A stretch of DNA of 64,000 nucleotides from positions 186,001-250,000 of the forward strand of contig NZ_AMZO01000021.1 of NCBI RefSeq assembly GCF_000331515.1. The letters are read 5' to 3'. Positions within the stretch are counted from its first letter, which is position 1. The number at the start of each line of letters is the position of its first letter. Below, piece after piece: positions 28,259 through 39,674 of the stretch. The stretch comes from Photobacterium marinum. Lineage in GTDB: Bacteria > Pseudomonadota > Gammaproteobacteria > Enterobacterales > Vibrionaceae. The notes under the pieces were generated by a model. The model worked only from the letters and a program-made list of their open reading frames with translations. It searched no databases and had not been told where the DNA came from. A program made the translations under genes and the position numbers.

Positions 28259-29179
28259 ATGGCACACGTTTCTTTTTTTTGGCTTAAACCAGAGAATGAC
28301 AAAATAATAAAAGGGCTGGAATCTGAATTCTGCTCCCTTGTGAAAGACGCTGTAAAACAGAATCGTCTTACGCTTCCTCCCATTCCGGATGTCCTCTCCA
28401 AGCTTCAAGCCCTTTGTAAGGAAGAAGAGACAACCATTCGCGACGTCGCTAATGTTTTGCTTGATGATCCCGGTACCGCTGCTTACATTGTAAAAATCTC
28501 TAATACAATGATGTTTAATCGCCGCAATGTGGTGTGTCACGACATTCAAACTGCGGTGAGCCGGTTGGGGATTCTTCGTGTCCGCGATATTGTTACCGCA
28601 CGAGCAATTGAGGAACTGAAACGCCAGAGTAACTTCGGTGTTTATTGTAATGAAATTCTACACCAGAGTGCTGTCCGTTCACGCCAGCTTGCCGCAACCA
28701 TGGCATTAATCAGCCAGGGTTTAATCAACTACAATGAAACACCAATCGATATAGAGCCAGAAAAATCACTGCTGGCCGGACTGTTCGCTGATATCGGTCT
28801 GTTCAGTCTGGTTAATGAATACAAGAATTATTTGGATAGTGGCAATTTCCTAAGTTTCGACATTGCCAAATATGTTTTTGAGCACTGCTGCCAGGAAGCC
28901 AGCCTTCTGACTCTGAAACACTGGGGATTTGATGAAGACTACCTTGAAGTCGCATCAAACACTGAAATGCCTTACCGGACACGTCCGAATACTTCTTACC
29001 TCGACATCGCCCGTATGGCAAACCACCTGCTGCTCTACAAAACCAATGATGATGCCATTGAAGATCACGACGTCGAAATGGATCTTGCGGGAGCCGAAGT
29101 GATGTACGAGCTGACCAACATGCCTGATGACGAATTTAATTATCAGATTCGTAACATCATCAAAAATAGCGGATTTTAA
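28259..29179 (+). CDS. HDOD-domain signalling protein
   Basis: This 306-residue protein has an HDOD domain over about residues 35-235: LPPIPDVLSKLQALC, DPGTAAYIVKISNTMMFNRR, TAVSRLGILRVRDIV. HDOD domains resemble HD phosphodiesterases but lack the metal-binding HD residues, and act in signalling of stress, motility or biofilm. No receiver or GGDEF domain is fused. It is separated from the Lon-N gene by 100 bases and ends at a strong terminator. Confidence 0.85.
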   Translation: MAHVSFFWLKPENDKIIKGLESEFCSLVKDAVKQNRLTLPPIPDVLSKLQALCKEEETTIRDVANVLLDDPGTAAYIVKISNTMMFNRRNVVCHDIQTAVSRLGILRVRDIVTARAIEELKRQSNFGVYCNEILHQSAVRSRQLAATMALISQGLINYNETPIDIEPEKSLLAGLFADIGLFSLVNEYKNYLDSGNFLSFDIAKYVFEHCCQEASLLTLKHWGFDEDYLEVASNTEMPYRTRPNTSYLDIARMANHLLLYKTNDDAIEDHDVEMDLAGAEVMYELTNMPDDEFNYQIRNIIKNSGF

Positions 29180-29243
29180 GTATCCGGGTTAATTCATTAC
29201 AACATCATTGAACAGATATTGACCGTTTCTCATTGATACTGAT

Positions 29244-29278
29244 AAGCTGCCGATTGCATTGCAAGAGGCAGCTTTTTT
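29244..29278 (+). terminator. Intrinsic terminator after the HDOD gene
   Basis: The stem AAGCTGCC/GGCAGCTT with a 15-base loop is followed by TTTT. Confidence 0.75.
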
Positions 29279-29367
29279 CTGACTATTTACCAGTCTGATA
29301 CCAAGCAGGCTCCGGCAATACTCATACAGCTTTAAACAGTACCAGCACAACAAGCGTAAGGACACAC

Positions 29368-30267
29368 ATGTTTTCGGGAATGCTTTATATCTTTCTGCCA
29401 TTGGTTATTGGCTATCTGATCCAGGTCGATAAGCCATCTGTAGTGGAGTTTATAAATACCCAAACCAGCCGCCTGGTACTGGTTATCCTTTCTCTAATGG
29501 GCCTCAGCCTGGCCGGACTTGATAACCTGGGACAAAACCTCAATCAAATCCTGATTTATACCTTTGTATTTTTCACCTCAATCAGCCTTTGTAACCTGAT
29601 CGCATTACCCATTATTGATAAACTCTGGCCAACAGATACCAGTCAGGATCATCGTAAACTTCCTTTCATAAAAATGGTGATGGAATCTGTAAGGCTTGTT
29701 CTGGTTGTCGCTGCAGGGTTGATTGTCGGTCTAATGGCTAGCATAGACTTAAGTTGGGTAGATAAGGCCAGTGAAGTGATTCTACTCCTTCTGTTGTTTT
29801 TAATCGGTATCCAGCTACGTAACAGCGGAATGACGTTACGCCAGATCCTGCTAAACCGCAAAGGAATAACCATCGCCTTGCTGATTGTCGCAACATCATT
29901 ACCTGGTGGCGTAATTGCAGCTATCCTGCTGGATCTGCCTCTTACCCACGGGTTGGCAATGGCATCCGGCTTTGGCTGGTATTCTCTAACCGGCATCTTG
30001 ATTGGCGACAGCCTAGGCCCTGTCTTTGGTGGCGCAGCATTTTTAAATGAGTTACTAAGAGAACTGATCGCACTGAGTATCATCCCTATGCTAATAAGCC
30101 GCTTTCCAAGCACCGCAATTGGCTATGCTGGCGCAACAGCAATGGACTTTACCCTCCCGGTCATTCAAAACTGCGGTGGTATACGCTGCGTACCAGTAGC
30201 CATCGTCAGCGGCTTTATTCTCAGCCTGCTGGTTCCGGTACTAATCCTATTTTTCCTTTCTCTATAA
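29368..30267 (+). CDS. lysO: Lysine exporter, LysO (YbjE) family
   Basis: This 299-residue inner-membrane protein has about eight hydrophobic helices and the LysO family marks MASGFGWYSLTGIL and GAATAMDFTLPVIQ-like segments near the end. LysO (formerly DUF340) exports L-lysine and toxic lysine analogues in E. coli and has the same length there. It is monocistronic. The terminator hairpin beyond the stop overlaps the decayed end of an insertion-sequence remnant. Confidence 0.9.
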   Translation: MFSGMLYIFLPLVIGYLIQVDKPSVVEFINTQTSRLVLVILSLMGLSLAGLDNLGQNLNQILIYTFVFFTSISLCNLIALPIIDKLWPTDTSQDHRKLPFIKMVMESVRLVLVVAAGLIVGLMASIDLSWVDKASEVILLLLLFLIGIQLRNSGMTLRQILLNRKGITIALLIVATSLPGGVIAAILLDLPLTHGLAMASGFGWYSLTGILIGDSLGPVFGGAAFLNELLRELIALSIIPMLISRFPSTAIGYAGATAMDFTLPVIQNCGGIRCVPVAIVSGFILSLLVPVLILFFLSL

Positions 30268-30279
30268 TTTCATCATTAC

Positions 30280-30821
30280 CTAGAGCGAGAGTCCGACAGC
30301 TCTCGTTTTATTCTTGTTTTGTGTACTCTGTAGGGCTGTCGATGGTAAGGGCTTATTTTCTTGTTTGACCCACAATAATTTCCAGCATATTCCGGGCAAG
30401 ACAGACTCGCAGCTACTGTTTTCTTGCTTTCGGCTATTAGCTCTAAGTTGTAATAAGCGGATAGCTATAAACGCTTGAATGACTGCGACCCTTTCCAGAT
30501 TATCCTTTGACTGAAGTTGTAGTGCTTCAACGTCGATTCCATCGCTTTTCCACGCCTTGTGGAACTCTTCAACCAACCAGCGCTGTTCGTAGTAACTGAT
30601 TATCTCTTGGGCTTGCGCTGTCGTTGTCACTGGCTCTGAGGTCAGTAAGTGGCACTCCAATTTCTCGTTGCTATCACCTTGCTCTTTACAACCAACATAA
30701 TACAGAGAAAGTGACTTACCACATTTATTAGCCGGAACCTTAATCGTAATCTGGGCAAAGCGTACATCTAAGCATGCGAAAAGGTTTGTTGAGCCCATTC
30801 TAAAGTAGAATTCTCTATCAT
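30280..30821 (-). pseudogene. Transposase remnant, IS4 family, Tn5-like
   Basis: The true start is probably the ATG at 30819-30821, giving MIENSTLEWAQQTFSHA and then a stop, a typical Tn5-family N-terminus. In another frame the C-terminal region reads LLTSEPV, YYEQRWLVEEFHKAWK (the Y-R-E-K motif) and DNLERVAV. The DDE aspartates and about 200 residues between are missing. The last 17 codons of the open frame are unrelated flanking sequence. This is a clear case of internal deletion plus loss of the 3' end. Confidence 0.85.
30286..30309 (+). terminator. Terminator after lysO
   Basis: The stem CGAGAG/CTCTCG with an eight-base loop is followed by TTTTATT. It lies 19 bases after the lysO stop. 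Confidence 0.65.
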
Positions 30822-30927
30822 GATGATGAACTTTACTCATATTGTGTAAGATCGGATCGCAATAAAGAAAAAGAGTTCAAAAAAAAGTCCCCCGCCATGA
30901 GGCGGGGGACTTGTGTATAAGAGACAG
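30334..30927 (-). mobile_element. Internally deleted IS4-family (Tn5/IS50-like) insertion sequence
   Basis: The outer end is intact: ACTTGTGTATAAGAGACAG at 30909-30927 is the reverse complement of a Tn5-type end, differing from the IS50 outer end at one base of 19. Inside it lie the first 17 codons of a transposase, then a deletion junction near 30770, then the C-terminal third of the enzyme. Similarity fades near 30334, and no matching opposite inverted repeat is visible by lysO. The element is therefore dead in cis unless a related transposase is supplied. Confidence 0.82.
30885..30912 (-). terminator. Strong hairpin with T-run at the inner side of the IS end
   Basis: The 12-bp stem AAGTCCCCCGCC with a four-base loop is followed on the minus strand by T8. 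It overlaps the inner bases of the IS inverted repeat. It may belong to the element, shielding the transposase from outside transcription, and now also ends ptsG transcripts. Confidence 0.8.
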
Positions 30928-30969
30928 GCCGAAGCCTCCCTTTAGAACAGAGTGATTTACAGAACCGTA

Positions 30970-32820
<1,851 letters not shown>

Positions 32821-32842
32821 AAAAGGAGCGATTGCTCCTTTT
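32821..32842 (-). terminator. Terminator after tatD
   Basis: The stem AAAAGGAGC/GCTCCTTTT with a four-base loop lies eight bases after the tatD stop, with T-runs on both strands. Confidence 0.85.
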
Positions 32843-32850
32843 TTATTCAA

Positions 32851-33627
32851 TTAACGTTCGGCTTGCGAAAAAAGCCTAAAGAAGTTATTCGTGGTGATTT
32901 CTTCCACATCCTGAACAGACACACCTTTTAATAATGCAATATATTCAGCGACTTCACGAACATAAGAAGGCTGATTCTGTTTCCCGCGATATGGAATTGG
33001 TGCTAGGTACGGAGAATCTGTCTCAACAAGCAAGCGCTCTAATGGCAAATTACTGACCACATGTTTAAGATCACTGGCCTTATTGAAAGTTACAATACCA
33101 GAAATAGAAATATAGAAACCAAGCTCAATTGCTTCCTGCGCCATTTCCAGGCTTTCAGTGAAACAGTGCAATACACCACCACATTTCTCAGCACCTTCTT
33201 CACGCAAAATTTGCATCGTATCTTCACGAGCCATCCGGGTGTGAATAATCAGCGGTTTTTTCAGCTCAACCGCCAGACGTACGTGCTGACGGAAAATCTC
33301 TTTCTGCTGTTCCGCCAGCTCTGGCTGATAGTGGTAATCCAAGCCGGTCTCACCAATCGCAACCACTCGCTCATGTTGGGCATATTCCCTCAGCTTATCG
33401 AAGTCAAATCCAGCTTCAATATCCAAAGGATGTACGCCACAAGACGCAAACACATTGTCATGCGGCGCAATCATTTCCATCATGGTCGGAAAACTTTTCA
33501 ACGTTACCCCGACAGAGAGAAAATACTCAACACCTCGTGCCTTTGCCTTGGCTAACACATCATCAATTCCTGTATGAAGTTGCTCATAATCCAGTTTGTC
33601 CAGGTGACAATGTGAATCAACTAACAC
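32851..33627 (-). CDS. ycfH: TatD-family metal-dependent hydrolase (YcfH)
   Basis: This 258-residue TIM-barrel metalloenzyme has the metal-binding start DSHCHLD, a central GETGLDYHY with the conserved Glu, an IHTR histidine, HCFTE, and LVETDSPYLAP. Family members act as 3'-5' DNases or related phosphoesterases. In E. coli ycfH sits in the same place, between holB and ptsG. It starts 24 bases after holB and is the last gene of the long operon. Confidence 0.92.
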   Translation of the reverse strand: MLVDSHCHLDKLDYEQLHTGIDDVLAKAKARGVEYFLSVGVTLKSFPTMMEMIAPHDNVFASCGVHPLDIEAGFDFDKLREYAQHERVVAIGETGLDYHYQPELAEQQKEIFRQHVRLAVELKKPLIIHTRMAREDTMQILREEGAEKCGGVLHCFTESLEMAQEAIELGFYISISGIVTFNKASDLKHVVSNLPLERLLVETDSPYLAPIPYRGKQNQPSYVREVAEYIALLKGVSVQDVEEITTNNFFRLFSQAER

Positions 33628-33651
33628 AATTTTTTCCTCAATTTAATTCAT

Positions 33652-34617
33652 TTATCCGTGGCTGATAAAACCAGTCAGCCACTCAACAATCAGCAACTCT
33701 TCGTTTAATCCTGAATGCATTTCAAGCTGTCGATGGAGTTCATTTACTTTGCGTACCTGACTCAACAATACAGCCAGATTCACAGCAGCAGCCACTGCCT
33801 GAACCTTATTTAAAGACTCACTATGTACAAAGCAGTTACTGACGCCTTGCTGGTACTTAATACAATCAACCAGGAAGTAACTCAGCCATTTCAAGCTGGC
33901 ACGCCCTTCACTAGTACAGAGGCCCGCCACTTCATAGATACCGGTAAACGGTGGCTGAATGAAAGCCGTAAAGGCTTCAATAAGGTTTCCATGCCGAATA
34001 TCTTGTCCTTGCTCTACAAACTGAAGCGTCGCTAGTGGTGCCCCACTATTTAATCTTACCGCTTCAAGCTTAATAGACTGCATCATCTGCTGCTCGACCC
34101 AACGCTTGGTATCATCTTCGTTCGGCATTGTCAGACGCCACTTGTTACAACGGCTATTAATTGTCGGCAGCATGTTATCCAGTGACTGCGCCGTCAAAAT
34201 GAACTGACAATCTGCAGGCGGCTCTTCAAGCGTTTTAAGTAAGGCGTTTGCTGCCGCTTCACCTAATGAATCCGCATGATCAATCAGAATTACACGCTGG
34301 CCACCAAGCTGCGATGTTTCCACTGCCCAACGATTACACTGTCGGATAGTATCAACCCCTATCTGCTTTCCTTCCTCAACTGGTGCGACATAGTGGAAAT
34401 CCGGGTGAGTTTCTGCTTCAAACAGCTTACAGCTGTGACACACTCCACAAGGTTCTGTATCACAGTTCTGGCAAAGTACAGTCCTGGCAAGCTGTTTCGC
34501 TAGCACTTCACGCCCGCTGCCTTTTTCCGCCAGCAATAACACGGCATGATGCAAACGCTTCTGGCCCAGCAACAGCTGCCAGTTTTGCCATAATGTCTGT
34601 TGCCATGGGTAGAGCAT
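33652..34617 (-). CDS. holB: DNA polymerase III delta' subunit
   Basis: The product is 321 residues from the ATG at 34617, one base after the tmk stop; the open frame continues upstream inside tmk, but MLYPWQQTLWQNW is the natural start. It is an AAA+ clamp-loader subunit with a zinc module (CQNC-x4-CGVCHSC), a degenerate P-loop (AEKGSGREV), and the SRC motif (INSRCNKW). Delta' is the stator of the clamp loader that opens the beta clamp. Tight spacing with tmk implies coupled translation. Confidence 0.93.
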   Translation of the reverse strand: MLYPWQQTLWQNWQLLLGQKRLHHAVLLLAEKGSGREVLAKQLARTVLCQNCDTEPCGVCHSCKLFEAETHPDFHYVAPVEEGKQIGVDTIRQCNRWAVETSQLGGQRVILIDHADSLGEAAANALLKTLEEPPADCQFILTAQSLDNMLPTINSRCNKWRLTMPNEDDTKRWVEQQMMQSIKLEAVRLNSGAPLATLQFVEQGQDIRHGNLIEAFTAFIQPPFTGIYEVAGLCTSEGRASLKWLSYFLVDCIKYQQGVSNCFVHSESLNKVQAVAAAVNLAVLLSQVRKVNELHRQLEMHSGLNEELLIVEWLTGFISHG

Positions 34618-34618
34618 A

Positions 34619-35248
34619 CTAGTTTTGCTCCAACCAGGATTGCAGCGCCCTGGTGATATCAGCAGTAACGTCCTCAAGCGACTGGCTCGCATCAATAATA
34701 GCGACCGATGGGTCGTTTTCAGCAAGCTCAAGGAAACGAGCACGGGCACGGTGGAAAAAGTCGATATTCATCTGTTCAATACGATCAAGCTCGCCACGGC
34801 CTCTGGCCCGCTCAAGGCCAAGCACAGGATCGATATCCATGTACAAAGTAAAGTCCGGGCGGAAATCTCCAAGCACAGTATCACGAAGATTCTCCATCAA
34901 TGCCTTGTCAAATCCACGACCACCGCCCTGGTAAGCCTGCGATGACATATCATGACGATCACCGACGACCCAGCGCCCTGAATCCAATGCTGGCTTGATA
35001 ACGTTATCAACAAGCTGAATACGGGCAGCGTATAGCAATAGAAGTTCAGCCATATCGGTCAATGGCTCATCCGGGTGCCCTTCTTTAACCAACTTACGCA
35101 TCTGCTCAGCAAGTGGCGTACCGCCCGGTTCACGAGTTAGTTCAGGAGAGTCTATTCCATGTTCGGCGAGGACTTTAGCTACCTGTTTTATGGCCGTGCT
35201 TTTTCCGGCCCCTTCCAGGCCCTCAATTACGATAAATTTACCAGTCAT
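34619..35248 (-). CDS. tmk: Thymidylate kinase
   Basis: This 209-residue kinase phosphorylates dTMP to dTDP. The P-loop is [10 protein letters not shown] near the N-terminus, followed by the DR-x-x-S/A-x-Y motif as [15 protein letters not shown], and a LID with basic residues ([12 protein letters not shown]), the type II pattern of enterics. It overlaps mltG by one base (TAATG) and is followed by holB one base on. Confidence 0.96.
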   Translation of the reverse strand: MTGKFIVIEGLEGAGKSTAIKQVAKVLAEHGIDSPELTREPGGTPLAEQMRKLVKEGHPDEPLTDMAELLLLYAARIQLVDNVIKPALDSGRWVVGDRHDMSSQAYQGGGRGFDKALMENLRDTVLGDFRPDFTLYMDIDPVLGLERARGRGELDRIEQMNIDFFHRARARFLELAENDPSVAIIDASQSLEDVTADITRALQSWLEQN

Positions 35249-36261
35249 TATTTTTTCTTTAGTGTTCTTAGGTACGCACGAACAGCACGGTTGTGCTCAT
35301 TCAGCGTTTTAGAGAATTTGTGACCGCCTTTACCATCAGCCACAAAATAGTAATACTTGCTATCATCAGGTCTGACCGCAGCCAACACCGAAGCTTTGCT
35401 TGGCATGGCAATAGGAGTCGGCGGCAAACCGAAGATGGTATAAGTGTTGTACGGCGTTGGAGTACGTAAGTCACGCCTGCGAATATTGCCGTCATACTTA
35501 TCGCCCAGCCCGTAAATTACAGTTGGATCGGTTTGCAAGCGCATTCCCTTATTCAAGCGGTTCATAAAAACCGATGAAACAGTAGCACGCTCATTATCAA
35601 CAGCCGTTTCCTTCTCGATAATCGATGCCATGATCAATGCTTCATAACGGTTTTTCAAAGGAATAGAAGCATCACGATCCTGCCATGCTTTATCTAACAC
35701 AGAAGCCATCTCGTTATAGGCACGTTTAAGCAATTCCAGATCTGTTGTACCAGCTGTGTAATGGTACGTTTCTGGCAGCAAATATCCTTCTAATTTACGG
35801 ACATCTGCTCCAATTGCCTTAGCGATCTCTGCTTCAGACATTCCTTCTGTTTTATGGACGACTTCTGGTGCATCAGCCAGTTGCTTCAGCCAGTCAACGA
35901 AGCGATCACCTTCAAGTAAGGTAATCGCGAACTGGTGCTCTTTACCGGAAGCAATCAGTGCCAGTACATCTCTCAAAGTACCGTTATTCGGAATTAGGTA
36001 AGAACCTGTCTTGATGTGCGCCAGTTCGGGCTCTAAGCGAACAGCCCAACGGGTCCAGCGTGAAGCGGGAATAATGTCCTGGCGAACCAACTGATTCACC
36101 AAACCACGATAAGATGTGCCCGGCTGTACCTTAACCAATACCTCAGTCTGGTTGGTAACGGGTTGTTCTAATAATGTTTTCACCTGTTGATATACCCAGC
36201 TGGCTCCACCAGCGGCAATCAGGCCAACGAGAACAACTGCTATTAACAACTTCTTTAGCAC
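35248..36261 (-). CDS. mltG: Endolytic murein transglycosylase (YceG)
   Basis: This 337-residue protein is anchored by one N-terminal membrane helix ([20 protein letters not shown]) with a periplasmic YceG domain. The catalytic glutamate segment is ASIIEKET, followed by [14 protein letters not shown] and [17 protein letters not shown]. MltG cuts nascent glycan strands and sets their length. Translation begins at a GTG that overlaps the pabC stop (GTGCTAA), so the two genes are coupled. Confidence 0.94.
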   Translation of the reverse strand: MLKKLLIAVVLVGLIAAGGASWVYQQVKTLLEQPVTNQTEVLVKVQPGTSYRGLVNQLVRQDIIPASRWTRWAVRLEPELAHIKTGSYLIPNNGTLRDVLALIASGKEHQFAITLLEGDRFVDWLKQLADAPEVVHKTEGMSEAEIAKAIGADVRKLEGYLLPETYHYTAGTTDLELLKRAYNEMASVLDKAWQDRDASIPLKNRYEALIMASIIEKETAVDNERATVSSVFMNRLNKGMRLQTDPTVIYGLGDKYDGNIRRRDLRTPTPYNTYTIFGLPPTPIAMPSKASVLAAVRPDDSKYYYFVADGKGGHKFSKTLNEHNRAVRAYLRTLKKK

Positions 36262-37064
36262 GTGTACAACCTCTTGTTTAGCAATGTCAGCGCATCTCGC
36301 GCCAAAAACAGATTTCCGTTTATTTGTGTTATTGGAACTAATGCCATCAGAGCATTAGTAATAAAGACTTCATCAGCACAAAGCAATACATCGAGCGGCT
36401 TTTTGACAAACTCAAGACAATACGGGCTATCGTCAATAAGCTCGTTCACATGAGCCCGCATCACCCCGTGAACACCGGACATATCAAGCTCAGGCGTGAA
36501 AATGGTATCACCTTTACGCCAAAAAATATTAGATGCAGTTGCTTCAATAACGTGACCATTCACATCCAGAGCAACAGCGTCTAACCAGCCGCTTTGTTCC
36601 GCTTCTTGTTTGAGCAGCACCTGCTCCAGCCTGTTCAGGTGCTTAAAACCTGACAGCATAGGAGAAAGTGAAAGACGTTGCCGACAAACCCCCAGCTCAA
36701 TACCTTCTGATTGCCACCGGATATAATGTTCAGGCCATGCAAAATCAGAAACAACAACCTGAGTGTCACAACAACCGGAAGGACTATAACCACGCCCTCC
36801 GCTTCCGCGGCTTAGCAATATCTTAATTCCGCCTTTTTCAGGATACTGTGCAGCCAGTTGGAAAACGATCTCTGCCAGCAACGACCAGTCAGGAGGCGTA
36901 ATCATGAACGCTTCCACATTCTTTTGTAGTCGTTGAAGATGCAACGCCCAAAGCCTCGGCTTTCCCTGCTCCACTAAAATAGTCGTAAAGCAGCCGTCAC
37001 CATATTGCATGGCCCGATCCGAAACAGGCACATGCATTTGCTCTCTGCCGTTGACCAGAATCAT
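36255..37064 (-). CDS. pabC: 4-amino-4-deoxychorismate lyase
   Basis: The 269-residue PLP enzyme of fold type IV turns aminodeoxychorismate into p-aminobenzoate for folate. It has SDRAMQYGDGCFTT near the start, SRGSGGRGYS, and the catalytic-lysine segment GFKHLNRLEQVL. The start at 37064 (MILVNGREQ) aligns with E. coli PabC; an upstream in-frame ATG at 37079 is possible and neither has a strong ribosome site. It follows fabF and its terminator, as in E. coli. Confidence 0.9.
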   Translation of the reverse strand: MILVNGREQMHVPVSDRAMQYGDGCFTTILVEQGKPRLWALHLQRLQKNVEAFMITPPDWSLLAEIVFQLAAQYPEKGGIKILLSRGSGGRGYSPSGCCDTQVVVSDFAWPEHYIRWQSEGIELGVCRQRLSLSPMLSGFKHLNRLEQVLLKQEAEQSGWLDAVALDVNGHVIEATASNIFWRKGDTIFTPELDMSGVHGVMRAHVNELIDDSPYCLEFVKKPLDVLLCADEVFITNALMALVPITQINGNLFLARDALTLLNKRLYTC

Positions 37065-37092
37065 TGTTTTCACGCCCATTATCTATAAAAAA

Positions 37093-37119
37093 ACGGCTCG
37101 GTGCATAACACCGAGCCGT
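37093..37119 (-). terminator. Intrinsic terminator after fabF
   Basis: The 11-bp stem ACGGCTCGGTG with a five-base loop is followed on the minus strand by T7. It lies between fabF and pabC, so pabC-mltG-tmk-holB need read-through or a separate promoter. Confidence 0.85.
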
Positions 37120-37139
37120 CTTATGATAACAGGTTATCG

Positions 37140-38378
37140 TTAAATTTTCTTAAATAGCAACGAACCGTTAGTACCACCGAAACCGAATGAGTTACATAGT
37201 GCGTACTCAAGGTTTACCTGACGAGCTTCACCTGGTACATAATCCAGATCACAGCCTTCATCAGGGTTATCAAGGTTGATTGTAGGCGGTACAGCCTGAT
37301 CAACCAGAGTCATAGCTGTGATGATGGATTCAACAGAACCAGCAGCACCCAGCAGGTGACCAGTCATAGACTTAGTTGAAGAAACCAGTACTTTGTCTGC
37401 CGCAGCGCCCATAGCGCGCTTGATGCCCAGAGTTTCAGCAACGTCACCAGCAGGTGTTGATGTACCGTGCGCATTCACGTAACCAATTTCTTCAGCATTG
37501 ATGCCAGCATCACGGATTGCCGCTTCCATAGCAAGCGCACCGCCAGAGCCGTCAGCACTTGGTGAAGTCATGTGGTAAGCGTCACCACTCATACCAAAGC
37601 CAACAAGCTCTGCATAAATTTTCGCACCACGAGCTTTCGCATGTTCATACTCTTCCAGTACCATCATACCGGCACCGTCACCCAGAACGAAACCGTCACG
37701 GTCTTTGTCCCAAGGGCGAGAAGCAGCTTGTGGATCGTCGTTACGGGTAGACAGGGCTTTAGCCGCTGCAAAACCACCCATGCCTAGCGGAGTAGATGCT
37801 TTTTCTGCACCACCAGCCAGCATTGCATCAGCATCGCCGTAAGCAATCATACGTGCAGCATGGCCAATGTTATGAAGGCCAGTTGTACATGCCGTAGAGA
37901 TAGCGATGTTTGGACCACGTAGGCCATGCATAATAGACATGTGACCCGCGATCATGTTTACGATTGTTGAAGGAACAAAGAACGGGCTAATTTTGCGCGG
38001 ACCTTTTTCCATCAGTGCCTGATGGTTGGCTTCGATAAGACCCAGACCACCAATGCCAGAACCAATAGCCACACCAATACGTGGTGCGTTTTCTTCAGTT
38101 ACTTCAATACCAGAGTCTTTTAATGCCTGGACGCCTGCTGCGATACCGTATTGAATGAACAAGTCCATTTTGCGGGCATCTTTCTTGGTCATGTAATCTT
38201 CACAGTTGAAGTCCTTGACCATACCAGCAAAACGAGTAGCAAATGCGCTAGCATCAAAGTGCTCAATATTGCTGATACCGCTAGTGCCGGCCAGAAGAGC
38301 TTTCCAAGAAGACTCAACGCTATTGCCAACAGGTGACAACATACCCATGCCAGTAACAACTACGCGACGTTTTGACAC
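37140..38378 (-). CDS. fabF: Beta-ketoacyl-ACP synthase II
   Basis: The 412-residue condensing enzyme elongates acyl-ACP with malonyl-ACP. The Cys-His-His triad appears in [21 protein letters not shown] and [14 protein letters not shown]. The C-terminus [17 protein letters not shown] is typical. FabF converts palmitoleoyl- to cis-vaccenoyl-ACP and adjusts membrane fluidity at low temperature. It follows acpP with a hairpin in the gap. Confidence 0.96.
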   Translation of the reverse strand: MSKRRVVVTGMGMLSPVGNSVESSWKALLAGTSGISNIEHFDASAFATRFAGMVKDFNCEDYMTKKDARKMDLFIQYGIAAGVQALKDSGIEVTEENAPRIGVAIGSGIGGLGLIEANHQALMEKGPRKISPFFVPSTIVNMIAGHMSIMHGLRGPNIAISTACTTGLHNIGHAARMIAYGDADAMLAGGAEKASTPLGMGGFAAAKALSTRNDDPQAASRPWDKDRDGFVLGDGAGMMVLEEYEHAKARGAKIYAELVGFGMSGDAYHMTSPSADGSGGALAMEAAIRDAGINAEEIGYVNAHGTSTPAGDVAETLGIKRAMGAAADKVLVSSTKSMTGHLLGAAGSVESIITAMTLVDQAVPPTINLDNPDEGCDLDYVPGEARQVNLEYALCNSFGFGGTNGSLLFKKI

Positions 38379-38423
38379 GATTATTTCTCCGGGAATTGAG
38401 GATAAAAAAGTTAGAAATTAAAT

Positions 38424-38446
38424 CAGGCGGTCATGGAGACCGCCTG
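38424..38446 (-). terminator. Attenuator-like hairpin between acpP and fabF
   Basis: The nine-bp stem CAGGCGGTC with a five-base loop is followed on the minus strand by ATTTAATTT. It probably ends most acpP transcripts and lets some run into fabF, which fits the need for much more ACP than FabF. Confidence 0.6.
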
Positions 38447-38459
38447 GAGGGAGTTCTTA

Positions 38460-38696
38460 TTACTCAGAAGCGCCAACAACGTAGTCGATAGCAGCTTGAA
38501 CTGTAGTAATTTTTTCAGCTTCTTCGTCAGGAATCTCAGTGTCGAATTCTTCTTCAAGAGCCATTACTAGTTCTACTGTATCTAGAGAGTCAGCACCTAG
38601 ATCGTCAACGAAAGAAGCTTCGTTCTTAACTTCAGCTTCGTCTACACCCAGTTGCTCAACGATGATTTTTTTTACGCGTTCTTCGATGTTGCTCAT
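38460..38696 (-). CDS. acpP: Acyl carrier protein
   Basis: This 78-residue acidic protein carries the phosphopantetheine attachment site S37 in [19 protein letters not shown]. It holds growing acyl chains for the Fab enzymes, PlsX and lipid A synthesis. Its length and sequence match the near-invariant gammaproteobacterial AcpP. It lies between fabG and fabF. Confidence 0.98.
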   Translation of the reverse strand: MSNIEERVKKIIVEQLGVDEAEVKNEASFVDDLGADSLDTVELVMALEEEFDTEIPDEEAEKITTVQAAIDYVVGASE

Positions 38697-38855
38697 ACTA
38701 ATCTATTTCCTTAAAACAAGAATTCGCTAATGCGATTTGCTGTAGTTTATTCATTACTGCAAAAGTTGCAATACATAAGGTGCTGGTCAAACCACGATTT
38801 GGTGCTAAAACAAGTTGAGTTTGACCTGCATCATCAAGTAATGCAACTTTTTTGG

Positions 38856-39590
38856 TTAAATCATGTACATGCCGCCGTTAACATGCAGGGTTTCACCGGT
38901 TACATAACCAGCATCATTTGATGCCAGGAATGCAACAGCTGCAGCGATTTCACGTGGGTCACCCAGACGACCAGCAGGAACTCCTGCAAGTGTAGCAGCA
39001 CGTTGCTCATCGTTCAGGGCTTTTGTCATATCAGTTTCGATAAAGCCTGGAGCAACCGTGTTTACAGTAATACCACGTGAAGCCACTTCACGAGCCATTG
39101 ACTTGGTAAAGCCTACCAGACCTGCTTTTGCTGCTGCGTAGTTAGTCTGACCAGCATTACCCATAGTACCCACAACAGAACCGATGTTGATGATACGGCC
39201 ATAGCGCTTCTTCATCATTGCACGTAATACAGCTTTAGACAGACGGAAAATAGACGTCAAGTTAGTATCCAGAATGTCTTGCCACTCGTCGTCTTTCATA
39301 CGCATCAGCAGGTTATCGCGAGTAATACCAGCGTTGTTAACCAGAATATCAATGTCACCATATTGTGCTTTGATATCTTTCAATACTGCTTCGATAGACT
39401 CTGGTGAAGTTACGTTCAACGCCATACCTTTACCATTGTCACCCAGGTATGCGCTAATTGCTTCAGCACCACCTTCAGATGTCGCAGTACCAATTACTGT
39501 TGCGCCACGCTCAACAAGAATTTCTGCAATAGCACGGCCAATACCACGGCTCGCACCGGTTACCAGAGCAATTTTACCTTCAAGGCTCAT
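38856..39590 (-). CDS. fabG: 3-oxoacyl-ACP reductase
   Basis: This 244-residue short-chain dehydrogenase reduces 3-ketoacyl-ACP with NADPH. It has TGASRGIGRA at the N-terminus, NNAGITRDN, and the catalytic Y-x-x-x-K in NYAAAKAGLVGF. The frame also has an ATG two codons upstream, but the ribosome site AGAGGA fits the ATG at 39590, which gives exactly the E. coli length. Part of fabH-fabD-fabG. Confidence 0.97.
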   Translation of the reverse strand: MSLEGKIALVTGASRGIGRAIAEILVERGATVIGTATSEGGAEAISAYLGDNGKGMALNVTSPESIEAVLKDIKAQYGDIDILVNNAGITRDNLLMRMKDDEWQDILDTNLTSIFRLSKAVLRAMMKKRYGRIINIGSVVGTMGNAGQTNYAAAKAGLVGFTKSMAREVASRGITVNTVAPGFIETDMTKALNDEQRAATLAGVPAGRLGDPREIAAAVAFLASNDAGYVTGETLHVNGGMYMI

Positions 39591-39674
39591 TGTCATTCCT
39601 CTTATAAAATAGCATGCAGTCAGTTGTTTATCGGAGAAGGTTAGTTACCAAGCTCACAAAAACAGACTGCAAGT

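Noticed and set aside
30280..30840. Intact 186-residue transposase gene
   Set aside because: The frame joins out-of-frame N-terminal sequence, the C-terminal third of a Tn5-like enzyme and unrelated flank. It lacks the catalytic aspartates.
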